From positions 806,001 through 870,000 of the forward strand of contig MCFL01000004.1 in assembly GCA_002102555.1 (NCBI GenBank): DNA of 64,000 bases, in the 5' to 3' direction. The stretch comes from Catenaria anguillulae PL171 (lineage: Eukaryota > Blastocladiomycota > Blastocladiomycetes > Blastocladiales > Catenariaceae). This document shows positions 9,853 through 21,781 of the stretch, piece after piece. A program made the translations under genes and the position numbers. The notes under the pieces are model-generated. The model was not told where the DNA came from and did not search any database. It worked only from the letters and a program-made list of their open reading frames with translations. Positions within the stretch are counted from its first letter, which is position 1, and each line of letters begins with the position of its first letter.

Positions 9853-11390
9853 ATGGCGCTCCTCTCGCTCCTCACGCTGGTCTACCTGACCCTCAGTATC
9901 CTGTCGCGGGCAAACCACCCCATGGTCCCTTCGCAAGTCCAGTTTGTCATCAAAATGACCCACTTCTTTTGGGCAACCGCCAGTGTTACCGCCTTCGCGG
10001 TGATCTTTGGATTCGCTGTCGGCAGGTTCCTCCCGCACCGCAAGCACGAGATTGTGTGGTGGGTTGGCCGCACATACTACCACGTTGCACGGGTCGTTTG
10101 TGGCGTCGAGGTGGAAGTGGAGGGCTTCAACGAGTACTTGGCTGATCCAAGCAAGAATGCCGTCATTGTGGCCAATCATCAGGATTCGCTCGACATTATG
10201 GTGATGGGTGCTTTTGCCCCGCCCGGCATGACTGTGATGGTGTGATTTCGTCCTCTTCTGCCCAAAATCGAGATTGGATGGTTGACGGTGGAGCGTCCAA
10301 CCAATGCTCCTTGTTTCTTTGTAGGCAAAGAAGAGCCTTTCCCGTGTCCCGCTTCTTGGCAACTACCGTACGCACTGCTCCGAAACAGCTCACACATCCA
10401 TTCAACAGATCCTTAATTCCACTTTTTTGTTTCATTTATCCGCTTTGGCACCGACAATGTAGTCCGCATCGTCAACACCTTCTTCATGGACCGCGCCAAC
10501 TCGGCCAAGGATCGCGAAACCCTTGCCGTTGCCGTCAAGGAAATGAACGCCAACAAGCGCTCACTCTTTGTCTACCCTGAGGGCACGCGCTCGCACCGCC
10601 CCGACCGCACCATGCTTCCTTTCAAAAAGGGTGCCTTTCACGTCGCTGTCCAGGCTCAGGTTCCCATCATTCCCGTCGTCTTTTCTGCTTACGACGATCT
10701 CTTCCACACGGCCGGTATGAAGTTCCGTGGTGGCAAAGTCCACGTCAAGAGTATGCTCTCCGCCATTTTTTCTGCTCAGGACTGCGCCAGCTCAATCAAA
10801 TGTACTCACACGCACTCTGTCCAGTTCTCCCGCCCATCCCAACCGCCGGTATTTCCCCAGACAATAAGGCTGCGATCGATGCCCTGGTCAATGAAGCCCA
10901 CGATACCATGCTCGCAACCTTGTACGCCATCTCACCTGAACCAAAGACCGCCATCCAACCGCCATCCACCCCGCACGCCCGTGACCGCCGCACGCCCAAC
11001 GCCATCTGGCTCGCCGAGCATCACCAGCATCTTGTTGAAGCCGAAGCGCAACAGGACCTGCCCACGACGGGCTTGACCAACTTGGTGCCCAACCCAGAGG
11101 ATACACTTGTTCTGGATCAGAAGCTGCCGAGCGAAGTGGCCTACTTGGATGACTACGCGCGGTCGCGGCCAAGCTCGCCCGAGCGCAGACCGGCGGACGA
11201 CGCGGCACCTGTGGTGATTGGACAAGAGGCTTTCATGAGCTCGGCGGTGCCTCCGGTCCCGAGCTTGTCGATGCGGATTAGTACCAAGAAATCTGAAGAT
11301 GGCGGGTCGAGTTCGTCTTCGTCGTCTTCGAGCGAGTCGAGCAGCAGTGACGAGGAGGATGGCGGGGAGCGGAAGCCAAAATCAGATTGA
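9853..11390 (+). CDS. SLC1: 1-acyl-sn-glycerol-3-phosphate acyltransferase (LPAAT/AGPAT, Slc1 type), four exons
   Basis: Converts lysophosphatidate to phosphatidate in the ER membrane, feeding phospholipid and TAG synthesis. Exons are 9853-10239, 10325-10367, 10463-10750 and 10825-11390, with donors GTGTGA, GTACGC and GTATGC, giving 427 residues. Two N-terminal hydrophobic helices (LLSLLTLVYLTLSIL and WATASVTAFAVIFGFAV) are followed by the catalytic NHQDSLD (NHX4D), AKKSLSRVPLLGNYL with NTFFMDR, the glycerol-phosphate-binding YPEGTRS, and VPIIPVVFSAY. The C-terminus extends about 130 residues beyond the family core and ends in a Ser tract plus an acidic/basic tail (SSSDEEDGGERKPKSD), a likely phosphorylation region. 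It sits head to head with DGAT2, 2.4 kb away. Confidence 0.93.
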
Positions 11391-11716
11391 GCGGTTCATC
11401 GTGAGACTTGGAGCCATTTTGTTTCTGAAATACGTCACTTGCATCTCTTCGTTTTCTCATTTTCCTTCAACGATATATGGTCACTAGCATACGTTCGAAA
11501 ACTATCTGCGCTCTTCATCAAATCTGGGTCTTGTTCGCAGCCAGTGTGCAACACGTACCCCGAATGGTAACACAACAAACTTTCAACTGAATCGGCGCCG
11601 TTGAAATGTTTAATGGCAACCAAGTTGTGCCGCTTGCGTCAGAGCTCTCCCTTGCCGTTCCTCGAGTGGAGCACCCGATAAACCCATGCAATCAATGAAA
11701 CTCGACTCGGCCCATT
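11391..11716. other. Intergenic; no gene seen
   Basis: 326 bp between the acyltransferase stop and the permease start, on the same strand. It probably holds the 3' UTR of the first and the promoter of the second. No element recognised. Confidence 0.4.
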
Positions 11717-13957
11717 ATGTCCTCAAGTGCAGCGTCAGGCACCCGTCTGGTGCGGTCGGGCGCCGGCACGGCAAGCGTTGCCACTACCACAACGTCGTAC
11801 GCGACATCCACCATCGGTGGGACTGGTTCACCGTTCCCAACAGCCAAAGCGTCCACAAACGACGCCGCTGTAAGCTCCACGCTGTTCCCACCACCCAGTC
11901 AAGGGGCAAAACGACCATCCATTTCTATCATTCTGCCCACTGGCGCATCCTCAGGAAGCAAAACAACACAGCAGCACAATGCAGACAAGAGCTACCTTGC
12001 CAAGCGAAAGCTTCATCGACACGTCTCGACTTGGGAACTGTGGGGATTCTGTGTCGGCGTCGTCATCTGCGGTGAATACACGGGATGGCAAGGTGGGCTC
12101 GCTTCCGGCTGGATCAATCTGGCCGTGTCCACCATCCTCTCCATTGTCATTTACGCCGGAGCGCTCTGGTCCGAGGTCGACATGTGCACGGCGCTTCCAT
12201 TCAGCTCGGCACATACGGCGTTTGCGCATGCGGCGTTTGGGCCGGCAGTCGGAGCCATGAACGGGTTTATCGTCATGATTTCATTTGCTCAACAGGCAGC
12301 CACAAATGTTGCCATCATTTCGCGCTATGTCAAGCGCATCTTTGACCTACCTGCCGCCAGCGTCTACGCACTCTGGATCTTCTTCTACGCCATCATGGTT
12401 TTCGTCAACCTCAACTCAAAACGCTTCTTCCGATCCACACTTCTCATCAACTCATATTGTTGCCTCGCCCTGTTTGGATACATGATTTGGGCCGGGTCAC
12501 GAATGCCCGCGATTGCAGACTGGACTTGGCTGTCTTTCACCGGAACGGATCAGTTCACTGCCGAGTTGTCGCTGGTCAAGGTCATTGACTGCTTGCCATA
12601 CGCAATTTGGTGGTTTGTGGGCATCGAGGCCTTTCCCGTTGTCGCCGAGGAGCTCGAGTCGGTTCAAGGGTCCACTTCTCGCGCAGTCAACTGGGGAATG
12701 TCGACGCTGTTCTTCTATTCGGTGACACTTGTTTGGATTGCGCCCGTGATGCCGCCATTTTCGCCTGCATTGGCATCGACCGACTATCCCATTGGCCTTT
12801 CGATTTTGCAAGCGCTGTTTGGAATTGACCCACAGATTGATCCCCATGTCTTTGACTTGGCTCGGCGTATTCTTTTTTTGCTCCTGCTCTTGTGGGCTCA
12901 AGGCGTTACGCCAACAGCCAACATCTACGCGACCTCAAGGTACATGTACGGGCTGAGCCGTGGAGGGCTGTTGCCAACCTCCTTGTCATTGACCAACGAG
13001 TCGTTCACGGACGTGGTCACGTCCCTTGCAAATCAAGCTCCTTTGCCTCCGTCGCTGAAGCAACTCTTCTTGAAAGGCAGGCATACCTCGGGCGACGATG
13101 ATGGGAGCCATCGCGTCTCATTTGGAGCCGCCAGCCGCAGCCCGGATTCCCACCCGCCGCTAAACCAGTCGTCTATGAATAGGCGAACAAACAACACAAC
13201 GGCCAACTTGACTGCAAATGACGTGCTCGCATCGCTGCACACATCGAATCCATCCCACGATCGAACACCCGTGCGCGCAGTGCTCGCATCTGCTCTCCTC
13301 GCCTACGGTTTTAACTGGATCCTGGAGCTGCTTAGTCTCTTGCAATCGTTTGGGCCGTCGGACGCCGGCCCATCGACCGACCAAGCCGCATTTGACAAGG
13401 TCGTGGATCTCCTACTTCGCGTTGCCGTATGGTTTGCGTGCATCTCGCACGCCGTTCAGTTCGCCGCCTACATTCGCATTCGGCTCGCCATAAAAGGTCT
13501 GGACCGACCCGCACCCTCGCCCATTGGCATCACCGGCGCCATTCTTGCCTTCCTGGTCGTAATCCTGTTTGGGATTGTCGGCCCATTTGTGCTTGGCACG
13601 TCCGTGTACTGGGCATCAGCCGTGCTGCTTGTCGTGGCAACAAGCGCCTTCCTCGTCTACTTTGAACGGTTTGCGCGGCCGCGGCTCAAGAATTCACCCG
13701 AGCGGCTCTTTATCCGGTCCATCTTGAAGCAGCGGCACGCATCTGCTGACGCACTAACGGTGGATGTTGGGGCAGTGACGGGCGGTGGGGCAACCACAGC
13801 CGAGCTTGGCATGATGTCAACAACATTGCCTGCAGTAGCACCAATCACGCCGGCGCCGACGACGGACGAGGAGCGCGATGGTCAGGCGGCCAGACGCGGG
13901 GCGGGGGCAAAAGGATCGTTGGCATTGGCTGGCCAACAGGGTGGACCGGACGGGTAG
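11717..13957 (+). CDS. APC-superfamily permease, ethanolamine/amino-acid permease-like, single exon
   Basis: A 746-residue integral membrane protein with no intron. The first 90 or so residues are a Ser/Thr-rich cytoplasmic tail. The core begins with HRHVSTWELWGFCVGVVICG, followed by EYTGWQGGL; this GDFFGWN-like signature is typical of the ethanolamine permease branch of the APC family. About 12 hydrophobic helices follow, including INLAVSTILSIVIYAGALW, LPYAIWWFVGIEAFPVVAEE (a conserved APC TM6 pattern with a charged end) and IFFYAIMVFVNL. A polar loop of about 110 residues (near 13040-13260) interrupts the helices before the last four. The C-terminal 80 residues are Gly/Ala/Thr-rich. Substrate is inferred from family resemblance only and could be a different amine or amino acid. 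Confidence 0.8.
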   Translation: MSSSAASGTRLVRSGAGTASVATTTTSYATSTIGGTGSPFPTAKASTNDAAVSSTLFPPPSQGAKRPSISIILPTGASSGSKTTQQHNADKSYLAKRKLHRHVSTWELWGFCVGVVICGEYTGWQGGLASGWINLAVSTILSIVIYAGALWSEVDMCTALPFSSAHTAFAHAAFGPAVGAMNGFIVMISFAQQAATNVAIISRYVKRIFDLPAASVYALWIFFYAIMVFVNLNSKRFFRSTLLINSYCCLALFGYMIWAGSRMPAIADWTWLSFTGTDQFTAELSLVKVIDCLPYAIWWFVGIEAFPVVAEELESVQGSTSRAVNWGMSTLFFYSVTLVWIAPVMPPFSPALASTDYPIGLSILQALFGIDPQIDPHVFDLARRILFLLLLLWAQGVTPTANIYATSRYMYGLSRGGLLPTSLSLTNESFTDVVTSLANQAPLPPSLKQLFLKGRHTSGDDDGSHRVSFGAASRSPDSHPPLNQSSMNRRTNNTTANLTANDVLASLHTSNPSHDRTPVRAVLASALLAYGFNWILELLSLLQSFGPSDAGPSTDQAAFDKVVDLLLRVAVWFACISHAVQFAAYIRIRLAIKGLDRPAPSPIGITGAILAFLVVILFGIVGPFVLGTSVYWASAVLLVVATSAFLVYFERFARPRLKNSPERLFIRSILKQRHASADALTVDVGAVTGGGATTAELGMMSTTLPAVAPITPAPTTDEERDGQAARRGAGAKGSLALAGQQGGPDG

Positions 13958-14086
13958 TGTGGTACCGCGCAGTGTGGCAATGAGTAGGCTTGCTTATAGA
14001 AATATAGATATACACCACATTACAGTCAAGAAAATGCTTGACTCGTTGGCGCCACCAACATTGGTAGCGTGCACAATTGTAGTTGC

Positions 14087-15426
14087 TTACTTGCGGGGAC
14101 GCACATCCGCGTCGGAAATGCAACGAATCAGGATCGATTCTGGCGGGTGTCTAATGGAAATCGCATCGAGGAGGAAATCATGGTGGTGTCGTTAGTTCAG
14201 GAGTGAAAGATAGTAATTGAACACCGTGTGATTAGGAAAGACATACTCCTTGTCGCCTTCTTCCCAGGTATAGCTCACAGCCATGGCCAATTTGTCGCCA
14301 GTTGGCGAAAAAGAGACGGAAGAAATCGACGTTGCTTGGCGAGGTAACGCACGGATGCGCTTCTTTTTGATTCCATCCCAAATGCCAACCACGCCATCTG
14401 CCCCAGCAGAAGCAAATGTCATTGTGTGCCTGTGGAACCGATGAGGAGATCAGCGAGTGTCCCATAGAAGATAGAGGCGAGACGACGTACTTTGGGTGGA
14501 AAACCAAATCGTTGACTGGATAAACGTGCTCCACGCCTTCTACTTGCTGCCGATGACATTTGAATGCGAATCGGCGAGCAATGGATGCTTCAGAGGCGTC
14601 GAAAAACTCGACGGCAACACGGCCTTCCGTTGAGGACATTGCAAAACCTGTCAAGATCGAGTGAATGTGAGCTACGCAACAAACATGGGTGTCCACCAAC
14701 ACCAATGACACGTACCTTCACCGTCTGGCGTGCAACGGAGAGCCCTGGTCATGTATCTCAACTGCGACTCGCGATGCTGCAAGCTCTTGCTCAAATCCCG
14801 CCGGTCGTAAATCAACACCTTGTTGTTGTGAGTGGCAAGAACAAGCAGTGGGGCACCGAGCGCTTGATCCGAGGCAGTCACGTCGAGCGCAAGCACTTTG
14901 CCCATTTGTAGGTGGTTTGAAACACAGGGTGAAGACGAGCGAGGGTCCCATACACGCAAGGTCGAGTCCCATCCGCCAGTGTAAACGACGTCTGGTTTAA
15001 TCGGGCAAATCATCAGCGTTTACGAACTCGGTGCTGAGCATTAGACGATCGATCCATCCAAAGAAGAAACGCACTTTCTCCTGGGCACGATACGACGCAG
15101 CCAAGCCCTTGATCATGCTTTCCCAGCACGGATTGCGCGCCGCCATTCATGTTGACTTGATGAAGCGACCCATCAATCGTCGTTGCGTACACGGTGGTTG
15201 GGTCATGTGCACCTGCCCAAACGGCTTTGGTTACAGGTGACTGGAGATGAACCGGCGGGTTGGCCGGCGACATGGATTCAACATCGTACAAGCGCACGGT
15301 TGAGTCCCAAGATGAGGTGAGCAAGTGGGCGGCGTGCGCCGGGGACGGGTTGAAGGCGATGCTCGAGATGCCATCGCCTGGCGGATCAGCAACGGGCACA
15401 AGAGAGGCGGCGGCAGACGAGGACAT
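14087..15426 (-). CDS. BUB3: Mitotic checkpoint WD40 protein BUB3, five exons
   Basis: BUB3 is a seven-bladed WD40 propeller that recruits BUB1/BUBR1 to kinetochores in the spindle checkpoint. Exons are 15426-15075, 14991-14716, 14647-14491, 14429-14247 and 14150-14087, giving 343 residues (human 328). Donors are GTGCGT, GTACGT, GTACGT and GTATGT. Diagnostic blocks are [39 protein letters not shown] with [28 protein letters not shown] with KKKRIR, and a C-terminal [16 protein letters not shown] matching the EHPEDGIFIRQVTDAE of animal BUB3. This tail appears only when the last intron (14246-14151) is removed; reading through gives a different, poorly conserved end. It is divergently arranged with the coiled-coil gene starting 256 bp away. 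Confidence 0.95.
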
Positions 15427-15681
15427 GCTGTGCAGTTTGGCACGGGGAATGGCTAGTTCGTTGAGGATACAAGTCTCAAGCAGGCAGTTGCATCGAGTGT
15501 CATGGGCTCATGGAATTGGCTCGATTCTTCAAGGGCATTTGGATTCGCTCGCGATCGCTCGTGCTCACGACCAAATTTTGCCGAGAGAGGGCGGTCAAAC
15601 TCCGGAGAGTGAAGCGCACGGGATGTAACGGACAAATGCCAACACGGCGACATTCGAAATTCACAATTGTAGCTCAAAGCA
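15427..15681. promoter_or_regulatory. Bidirectional promoter region between BUB3 and the coiled-coil gene
   Basis: 255 bp separates the two divergent start codons, so core promoters must overlap or abut. No TATA element stands out. Co-expression of the two genes is inference. Confidence 0.4.
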
Positions 15682-18003
15682 ATGCAGAAAGAAACGCTCT
15701 TCAATCCAAATGCGCCGAGTCTGATGAGTGAGTCGTATCCTCTAGCACCTTCCTCTCCACTCACCCAGCCAACGGCCCATGTAACGAAGTCGCGGTCCTC
15801 GGATGCATGCCGATCAATGTTGGAGCCATCCAGCCCGGCAGAATCCAAGGCCAATGCCCCTTCAAACGCACCTTGCCCAAACTGCAGCAGTCTGGTTGAA
15901 CTGCTCAAGAAGGTCAAGGTTGACTACGACTTTAACGTCTCACTGATTGCCGAGCGAGACGCCGAGCTCAAGCGATGGGAAGACCGGGATGCTTGGTGGA
16001 GGAAACGGTGGAAGGACAGGTTTGGTTGCCTTGGCCGCTATTCTACTGATTGCACCGCGTGTTCCACTGATGCACTATTGACAGCTCTCTCGAAAAGGAT
16101 CAGCTCACTGCTCAACTTCGCCAATTGCGAGATCAGCTTTCAGCAGCAACTGCTCCACGCTTTGACAATGACGGGCAAGCAACGTGTGCGCCAGATGGCG
16201 GTGACGCCCCCCATGCGGAAGCAGAAAACAGCCGAGTAGGTGATTTGGCAACAATTGAATCACTGCGAGCAACCGTCCGAGATCTCCAAGTGCGTTTGCG
16301 ATGGTGTTTTTGTTCATTCTTTCACTGATGCCTAATCACTTTGCATCCAGGCACAACTCACTGCCCAAACCCGCCGCGCAGACGCCTCCAACCAGTCACT
16401 GTCCACTCTCACCTCCTCACAACGCATCCTCGAGACCCGTCTTCGCGAAACCGACCGATCGCTCAACCAAGCGCAAGCGCAAGCAACCGCCATGCAATCT
16501 GCTCTCGCCGAAGCACAAGCGGCCGAGACTCGAGCCCGTGCGGACCGCGACGCTCTGCACTCGCAACTCACACAAGCGCACCGCGAGCGCGACCAAGCCG
16601 TGGCAACCGCCAAATCCATGGCCAAGGACCTCAAGCGGCTGGCGCATCGCGTGACAGAGCTCGCTGCTGTTGGCGAACAATCGGATGCCGAAAACGCGAA
16701 ATTAAACGAGGAGGTTGGCGAGTTGCAAGCCGAGCGCGATCGAATGCAGGCGCTTGTGGATACGACCAAAGAGTCTGCGGCCAAGGAGATGAATCGATTG
16801 CGAGACGAAGTGGCACGCGTGCGCGAGGAGCACGTGCAGGATCGCATGGCGTGGATGCAGGAGGCAAAGGATCGGGAAAAGGTGTTGGCCTTGGCCGAGG
16901 CGCGGGTCCAGATGCAGGCCGAGGAGTTGGCGAGGATACGGGAGCACCATAACGGGTTTCCGCAGCAACTTCAGCAGCTGTATCAACAGGCCGACCGGGA
17001 CGTGGGCCATGGCGATCACGCCGCGGTAATTGAGGAGCTCGAATCGGAAAACGCCGAATTGGCAGATGTTATTCGTGCTATGCGCGAAGAAATGGAGAGG
17101 GTCGCGGCTGCGCATCGGCGTGAACTGGATGAGTTGACTGAGCGAGCGCGAGTGGCAGAGTCAAAGGGCCAAGAGGCCCAGCAGCGCGTTGAGGAGCGGG
17201 AGCGAGCGATGGTTGAAAAGAACCACGAGCTCGAAAGGCTGGCGGAAAAAGTTCGGTTGGCGACCGCTAGTGCACCAACTCCGCAACTGTTTCCCCAACT
17301 TCTCCCCGCCGCTGCTCCAAGTGTGCCGACGTGGAATCCACAGCTCGGTCAATGGGTCCTTGTCCCCGCGCCTGTCCAACCTTCAACCGCACATTTGCAG
17401 CAATCACTCAATCACCCTTCTCATCACCCTCCAGCACCTCCCGCTCCCAATCCTCCTCTGCCCACCACTTTGAGCGCAGATCATGGTCAGGCTATGGATT
17501 CGTTACGCGCGGAATACCAAACGCAGCTCGACCACCATCGCTCCCAACTCCTCGAAGCCCTCTCCGACCGTGAACGCCTCATCAGCGAAAGCAACCGTCT
17601 CCACGCCGAGCTCCGGCGCGTTCGTTCCCAACTCGCTCGCGTCCCACAGCCGCCGCTCCTGGCCGATACACAAGTGCAAACCGACCCAATCTTGATCGCG
17701 AGCATGGGACACATGCCTCCAGCTTTCTCTGAAGCGGCTGTACTTGCGAATGCGGCAAAGGGAAAGCGACGAGGGGTCGGGTCGCTGGTCGCTGGTGCTG
17801 TTAACGCAACCTCGGATGCCGGCGCAACCAAGGGAATAGGCGGGTTGACTGTTGGCAATGGATCGCAACACTTGAAAGCGCAGTCGCAATCGCAGGGTAC
17901 GAGAGGGAAGAGTGGGACATTGGAAGAGAGTAAGCGAGATGCGCTTTTGAGGCTCAGGAAGATGGGTTTACGAAATTGGAATGACACGCGGGACGACGAG
18001 TGA
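15682..18003 (+). CDS. Long coiled-coil protein, CCDC57-like (tentative centrosomal/basal-body)
   Basis: Exons 15682-16019, 16085-16289 and 16351-18003 (donors GTTTGG and GTGCGT) give 731 residues. The N-terminus is Ser/Pro-rich and then has a CPNCSSLVELLKKVK segment. DYDFNVSLIAERDAELKRWE resembles the DFVYNLQVLEERDLELERYD block at the N-terminus of animal CCDC57. Residues about 180-530 are heptad-rich coiled coil (Glu, Arg, Ala, Gln). A Pro-rich linker follows, then a second coiled coil and a C-terminal KMGLRNWNDTRDDE motif. CCDC57 is a centriolar-satellite/microtubule protein; the match rests on one block, so the name is a suggestion. An internal Met at 15724 is an alternative start. Confidence 0.6.
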
Positions 18004-18073
18004 CGATGTCATCCATCGACTTTGAAATGGCGCATTTATGTTATGCCTTCTTCATTTTTAACGGGACACGAGA

Positions 18074-21000
18074 TCACACAATTTCAAGCCCGTTGCCCTT
18101 CACAAACATCATGCGCGGAATGTTTTCCGAAAGGGTTTCCAGGTACTGTACATCTATGGTAGAATAGAGATGGTCAGCGTGAGTCAGCGTGTGCAGATAA
18201 CGAAGGTGACGGGGGGCACGTGCAGTCCATGGCCGTGAGATGAGGAAGCAGTGTGGGCAAATTGCAAACAATGAGGCCGTTCTCGCTGTTGGGTGAATGC
18301 TCATGAATAAGAGCGTTGATTTGCCTGGCCGTATCGAGCAACTCGCAGGTTTGCTTGCACATCCTGGTGTGGACACGGTAAGGTAAGTGTCGCTGACCGT
18401 TTGTTGCAGAGGAATTACGTACACTTGGTCGCGAACAAGTGCTGGGGACTGTATCGCGAGCGCAGCGAGACAGGTGGGCACGAGTGCTTGTACTTGATTC
18501 TACATAAAAAATGACTCGCACACCGACGCGTGAGCCTAGGACGAGCGTGACGGTAAATGGTCGGACTTGACGGTTTCGTACCCGGCGGCGAAGCTCAGAC
18601 GTGGCTTCACACGATAAGGATTCGGGCATGTGGTGGGCAACAGCCGCGCCGACATGGGCAAACTCAGACACGTCTTGACCGCCAATTTCAATAACATGAG
18701 TTTGTGCCTTGATCCGCATTTGGTTGAGGCTTTCTTCGAGCTTGCCCCGCATTGTCGTCGGGTCGTCGCTGGCATGGGCAAAGACAAAGACGCGCAGCGC
18801 ACAATGGCTCCACACTTGATGGCGTTGAAGCAACCAAGGGAGCAAACGGAGGATTCCGCCGTCATGTACGAGCCTAAGTTAATAACGTCAGGACGATGTG
18901 GAAATGGAGATTGTCGAGCATTTGCGCAAACGCACCAGTACACATCGATCGTCCCGTGTTGCTCAACGGCAATCGGCCATTCATCAATGCCTTTGACGAG
19001 TAACAGCACCTTGTTGAGTAATCCCACACTTCGAATTACCTTGACGAGCTCGGTTGCACTTGCCGAATCCCATGGAAGCGCTCCCATCGCTGGGCCTCCT
19101 GTGGCCGTAGAGTTCGGAGTGCTTGAGTACGAATCCATGGACCCGCAAAGGGACACGTCGGCGGAATCAGTCGGATCCATGGGGAAAAGTCTGCCCATCG
19201 GGCGTGCAAAGGGGATCAGAACAGTATTCGGCTTGAGTGCCCCAAGTCCAGCGCCTTGAAGGAGTGCCACCATTCCGTCCAGCTTGGTTTTCCCCACAGT
19301 CACCTTGACAAACGCTTCAACGCCAACCTCGTCCAACATTGAGTGCACATCCTGATTCGCCTTGGCGACGTCACCAGACTCGATCGCCACATCTAGATCA
19401 CCCACCAGGCACTGGCAGACGATGCTCAGCCCGCCAGTCTTTTTCAGCTGCCGAACCAGTGCCGCAATGTGTGGATGGAAGCTCGGCCGGTCACGAGGGA
19501 GGAACGCAAGCACTTGCGGCCGCCAAAACCCAGGTGCCGACTGCGGGACCGATTCCAAACGCCATAGATTCTGCTGAGCTATTCGCAATGAAAGCGACCA
19601 CCAGCCTTCAGCACCCCAAGTACCCCGAGCCGCGTGCACCTCAATCAACCGGTAAACGATGGTTGCCACGACAATAGTGATGAGCGCGACCCACCAGGAA
19701 ATCATAAACATGAGCGCCAAGCACAACACGGCGCCGAATGCAGACACGATCCAGTTGTACAGCGGCCAGGTCGGCCGCCACCATGGCGCACCAATGTATC
19801 CTCCAAGAGCCGTGGCGGCGTTCAACGTCGCGTACGTGATGAGGAAAGCGTTTGTTGTGATGGGAGCAATCGCGTTCAGGCCGCCAATGGAAACGAGGGC
19901 ACCGGTGGCGGCGTATACGAGGAGCGCGGGAGCCCAACGAGATTCCAATGCAAGCGATCCAAAGACAAGAGTCGGTCCTGAGCTGTTGCACGCAAAATCC
20001 CGCGAGCGCCGAGGGTGGATTGCATGGTCAGAGCCAAGGTGGCAACCATAGTGGTAATGTAGCCGACGAGTGGGTGTGGCCAGGTCATGAGCGAAAGAAT
20101 ATGGAGACGAGGATTCGAAGGGCTTCGGGCCAGATCATGAAACCAAACAAAATCACGGTGACAACGTAAATCAGCGTCGATAGAATAATAGCAATCAAGG
20201 TGCCCTGTGGAATCGTTGCTGAGGGATGTCGTATCATGCCCGACTTGCTCGCTCCTGCCATCATTCCCGTAACCATGGGGAACAAGAGTGAAAATTGTTG
20301 AATCCACGTCGGATGTTGTTTGCGTGGGCCATCGAGATTTGGATCTCGAAAGCTTGGGCCAAATGATTCCGAAAGCGTGGGAGCAGCCTTGACAACATGA
20401 GGCAGCCGGTTGACCAAGCGTGAGGCCGATGCAAGGCTTGCGATCATGAGTAGCAATCCAGTCAGGGTAAGCCCACCCACAGCAGCGGCGAATCGGTGTA
20501 CCTACGCATGTAGAGAACATACATGAAGGATTGTGCCCTCAGTCGAGTGAATCCAATAAGTACTGTGATACATATGTAGGAGGAGAACATACCGTTGGCG
20601 GACTTGGAATCGTAGTGACAATCAGAACCGCTGTGACCACAACCAGCCCAACAACTCGATCGGTATGCCGCGGATTCGCAAATTGCAGGTCGTCGGGCAA
20701 GATGTGGGTCTAAAACGTATCAATGACATGGTACATGAGCAATGCCGAATGTGGAAAAAGGACGGAATCAATCCAAGAACATGAGATACCCTCAGCATTT
20801 CACTGAATCCAAGCGCGTTTGTTGCTGCAGAAAAAACAAGACTGAGCAAGTAAAGGAGCCCGATGCTTCCGCCAGCCTCGGGTCCAAGAGTCCGGCTGAG
20901 CAGATAGTATGGACCGCCTCCTGTTTGTGGAAAGTGAAAGTCAGGCTCACCATGGCTGCTTCACGCACCACACGCCCCGAGATCGTACCAGCCCGAGAGA

Positions 21001-21781
21001 CATTGCTTATGATTGCTCCCATTGATGCTGAAGTAATCAATGTCTACGACAATGCTGACGCGCCAATGAGTCGCACTCCAGCTTTTCATGGAGGAGAATT
21101 GTTTTTGCAGAAACGTACACAGACGACAGCCACCGACAAGTAAGCCAACACCAAACCAACTCCCGACGTTCCGACAATGACGGCCAATCGCAGAAAGAAG
21201 ATGCTTCCAACAATGCCTTGCATGCAGGGGATGAGGGTGCCAGACAATAGTCCGAGCTGGGCAACGACTTTGTGAGCGGTTCATTTTCATTGGGTGGGTC
21301 AACATGACACGAACCATTTTCATTGGTGGGGATGGAGGATGGCAACTGCCTCTAGGCCCAGGTCCAAGATTGCGAGGCTGGGTTCCTGGGGGTATGCCGA
21401 ATGATCCTTCATGCAGCGTTGGCATTGAAGCGATAGCCTCACGGGGACTATCGGAATTTTGGAGGGCGGGCAGCTGCTCGGTTCCGAAAGGCTAAACATT
21501 TACTTGACAAAACCAGGAGAAATGAACGACAAAGGCACGTCGTCCTGCCTCTTGAATGACAAACGGACCAGAAACATGGAGAGATCGAGCATGGTGCCGT
21601 CTTCACTTTCCACGGGCACCCAGGCCGGCCGGCAACTTGAAGATGCAGAATCGCGAGCAGGGGGCATGGTCGACGGAGGAACGGGGTATCGGCCCTGGTG
21701 AGTGACGGTGTTGCAAGTGGACGATGCATTCACTTCCTTGCTCAACGTGATTGCGTGAGGTTTCATTGGTTGACCGAGCAT
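18074..21781 (-). CDS. SLC12-family cation-chloride cotransporter, copy A (Vhc1/KCC/SLC12A9-like)
   Basis: Electroneutral cation-chloride symporter; fungal Vhc1 is vacuolar. Blocks in order on the minus strand: LGLLSGTLIPCMQGIVGSIF (TM1), GGGPYYLLSRTLGPEAGGSI (TM3), FPMVTGMMAGASKSGMIRHP (TM6 hallmark), NAIAPITTNAFLITYATLNA, WYN-type WWRPTWPLYNW, then the cytoplasmic domain with GFWRPQVLAF, TIDVYW joined to LVHDGGILRLLPWLLQRH, and YLETLSENIPRMMFVKGNG before the stop. The last intron (18223-18154) has a GC donor. The reading frame slips by one base near 19955 and near 20108 within conserved helices, in a way no intron explains. The first exon is uncertain; 21781 is the farthest plausible Met. 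Paralogue of the gene at 24.6-28.3 kb. Confidence 0.82.
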
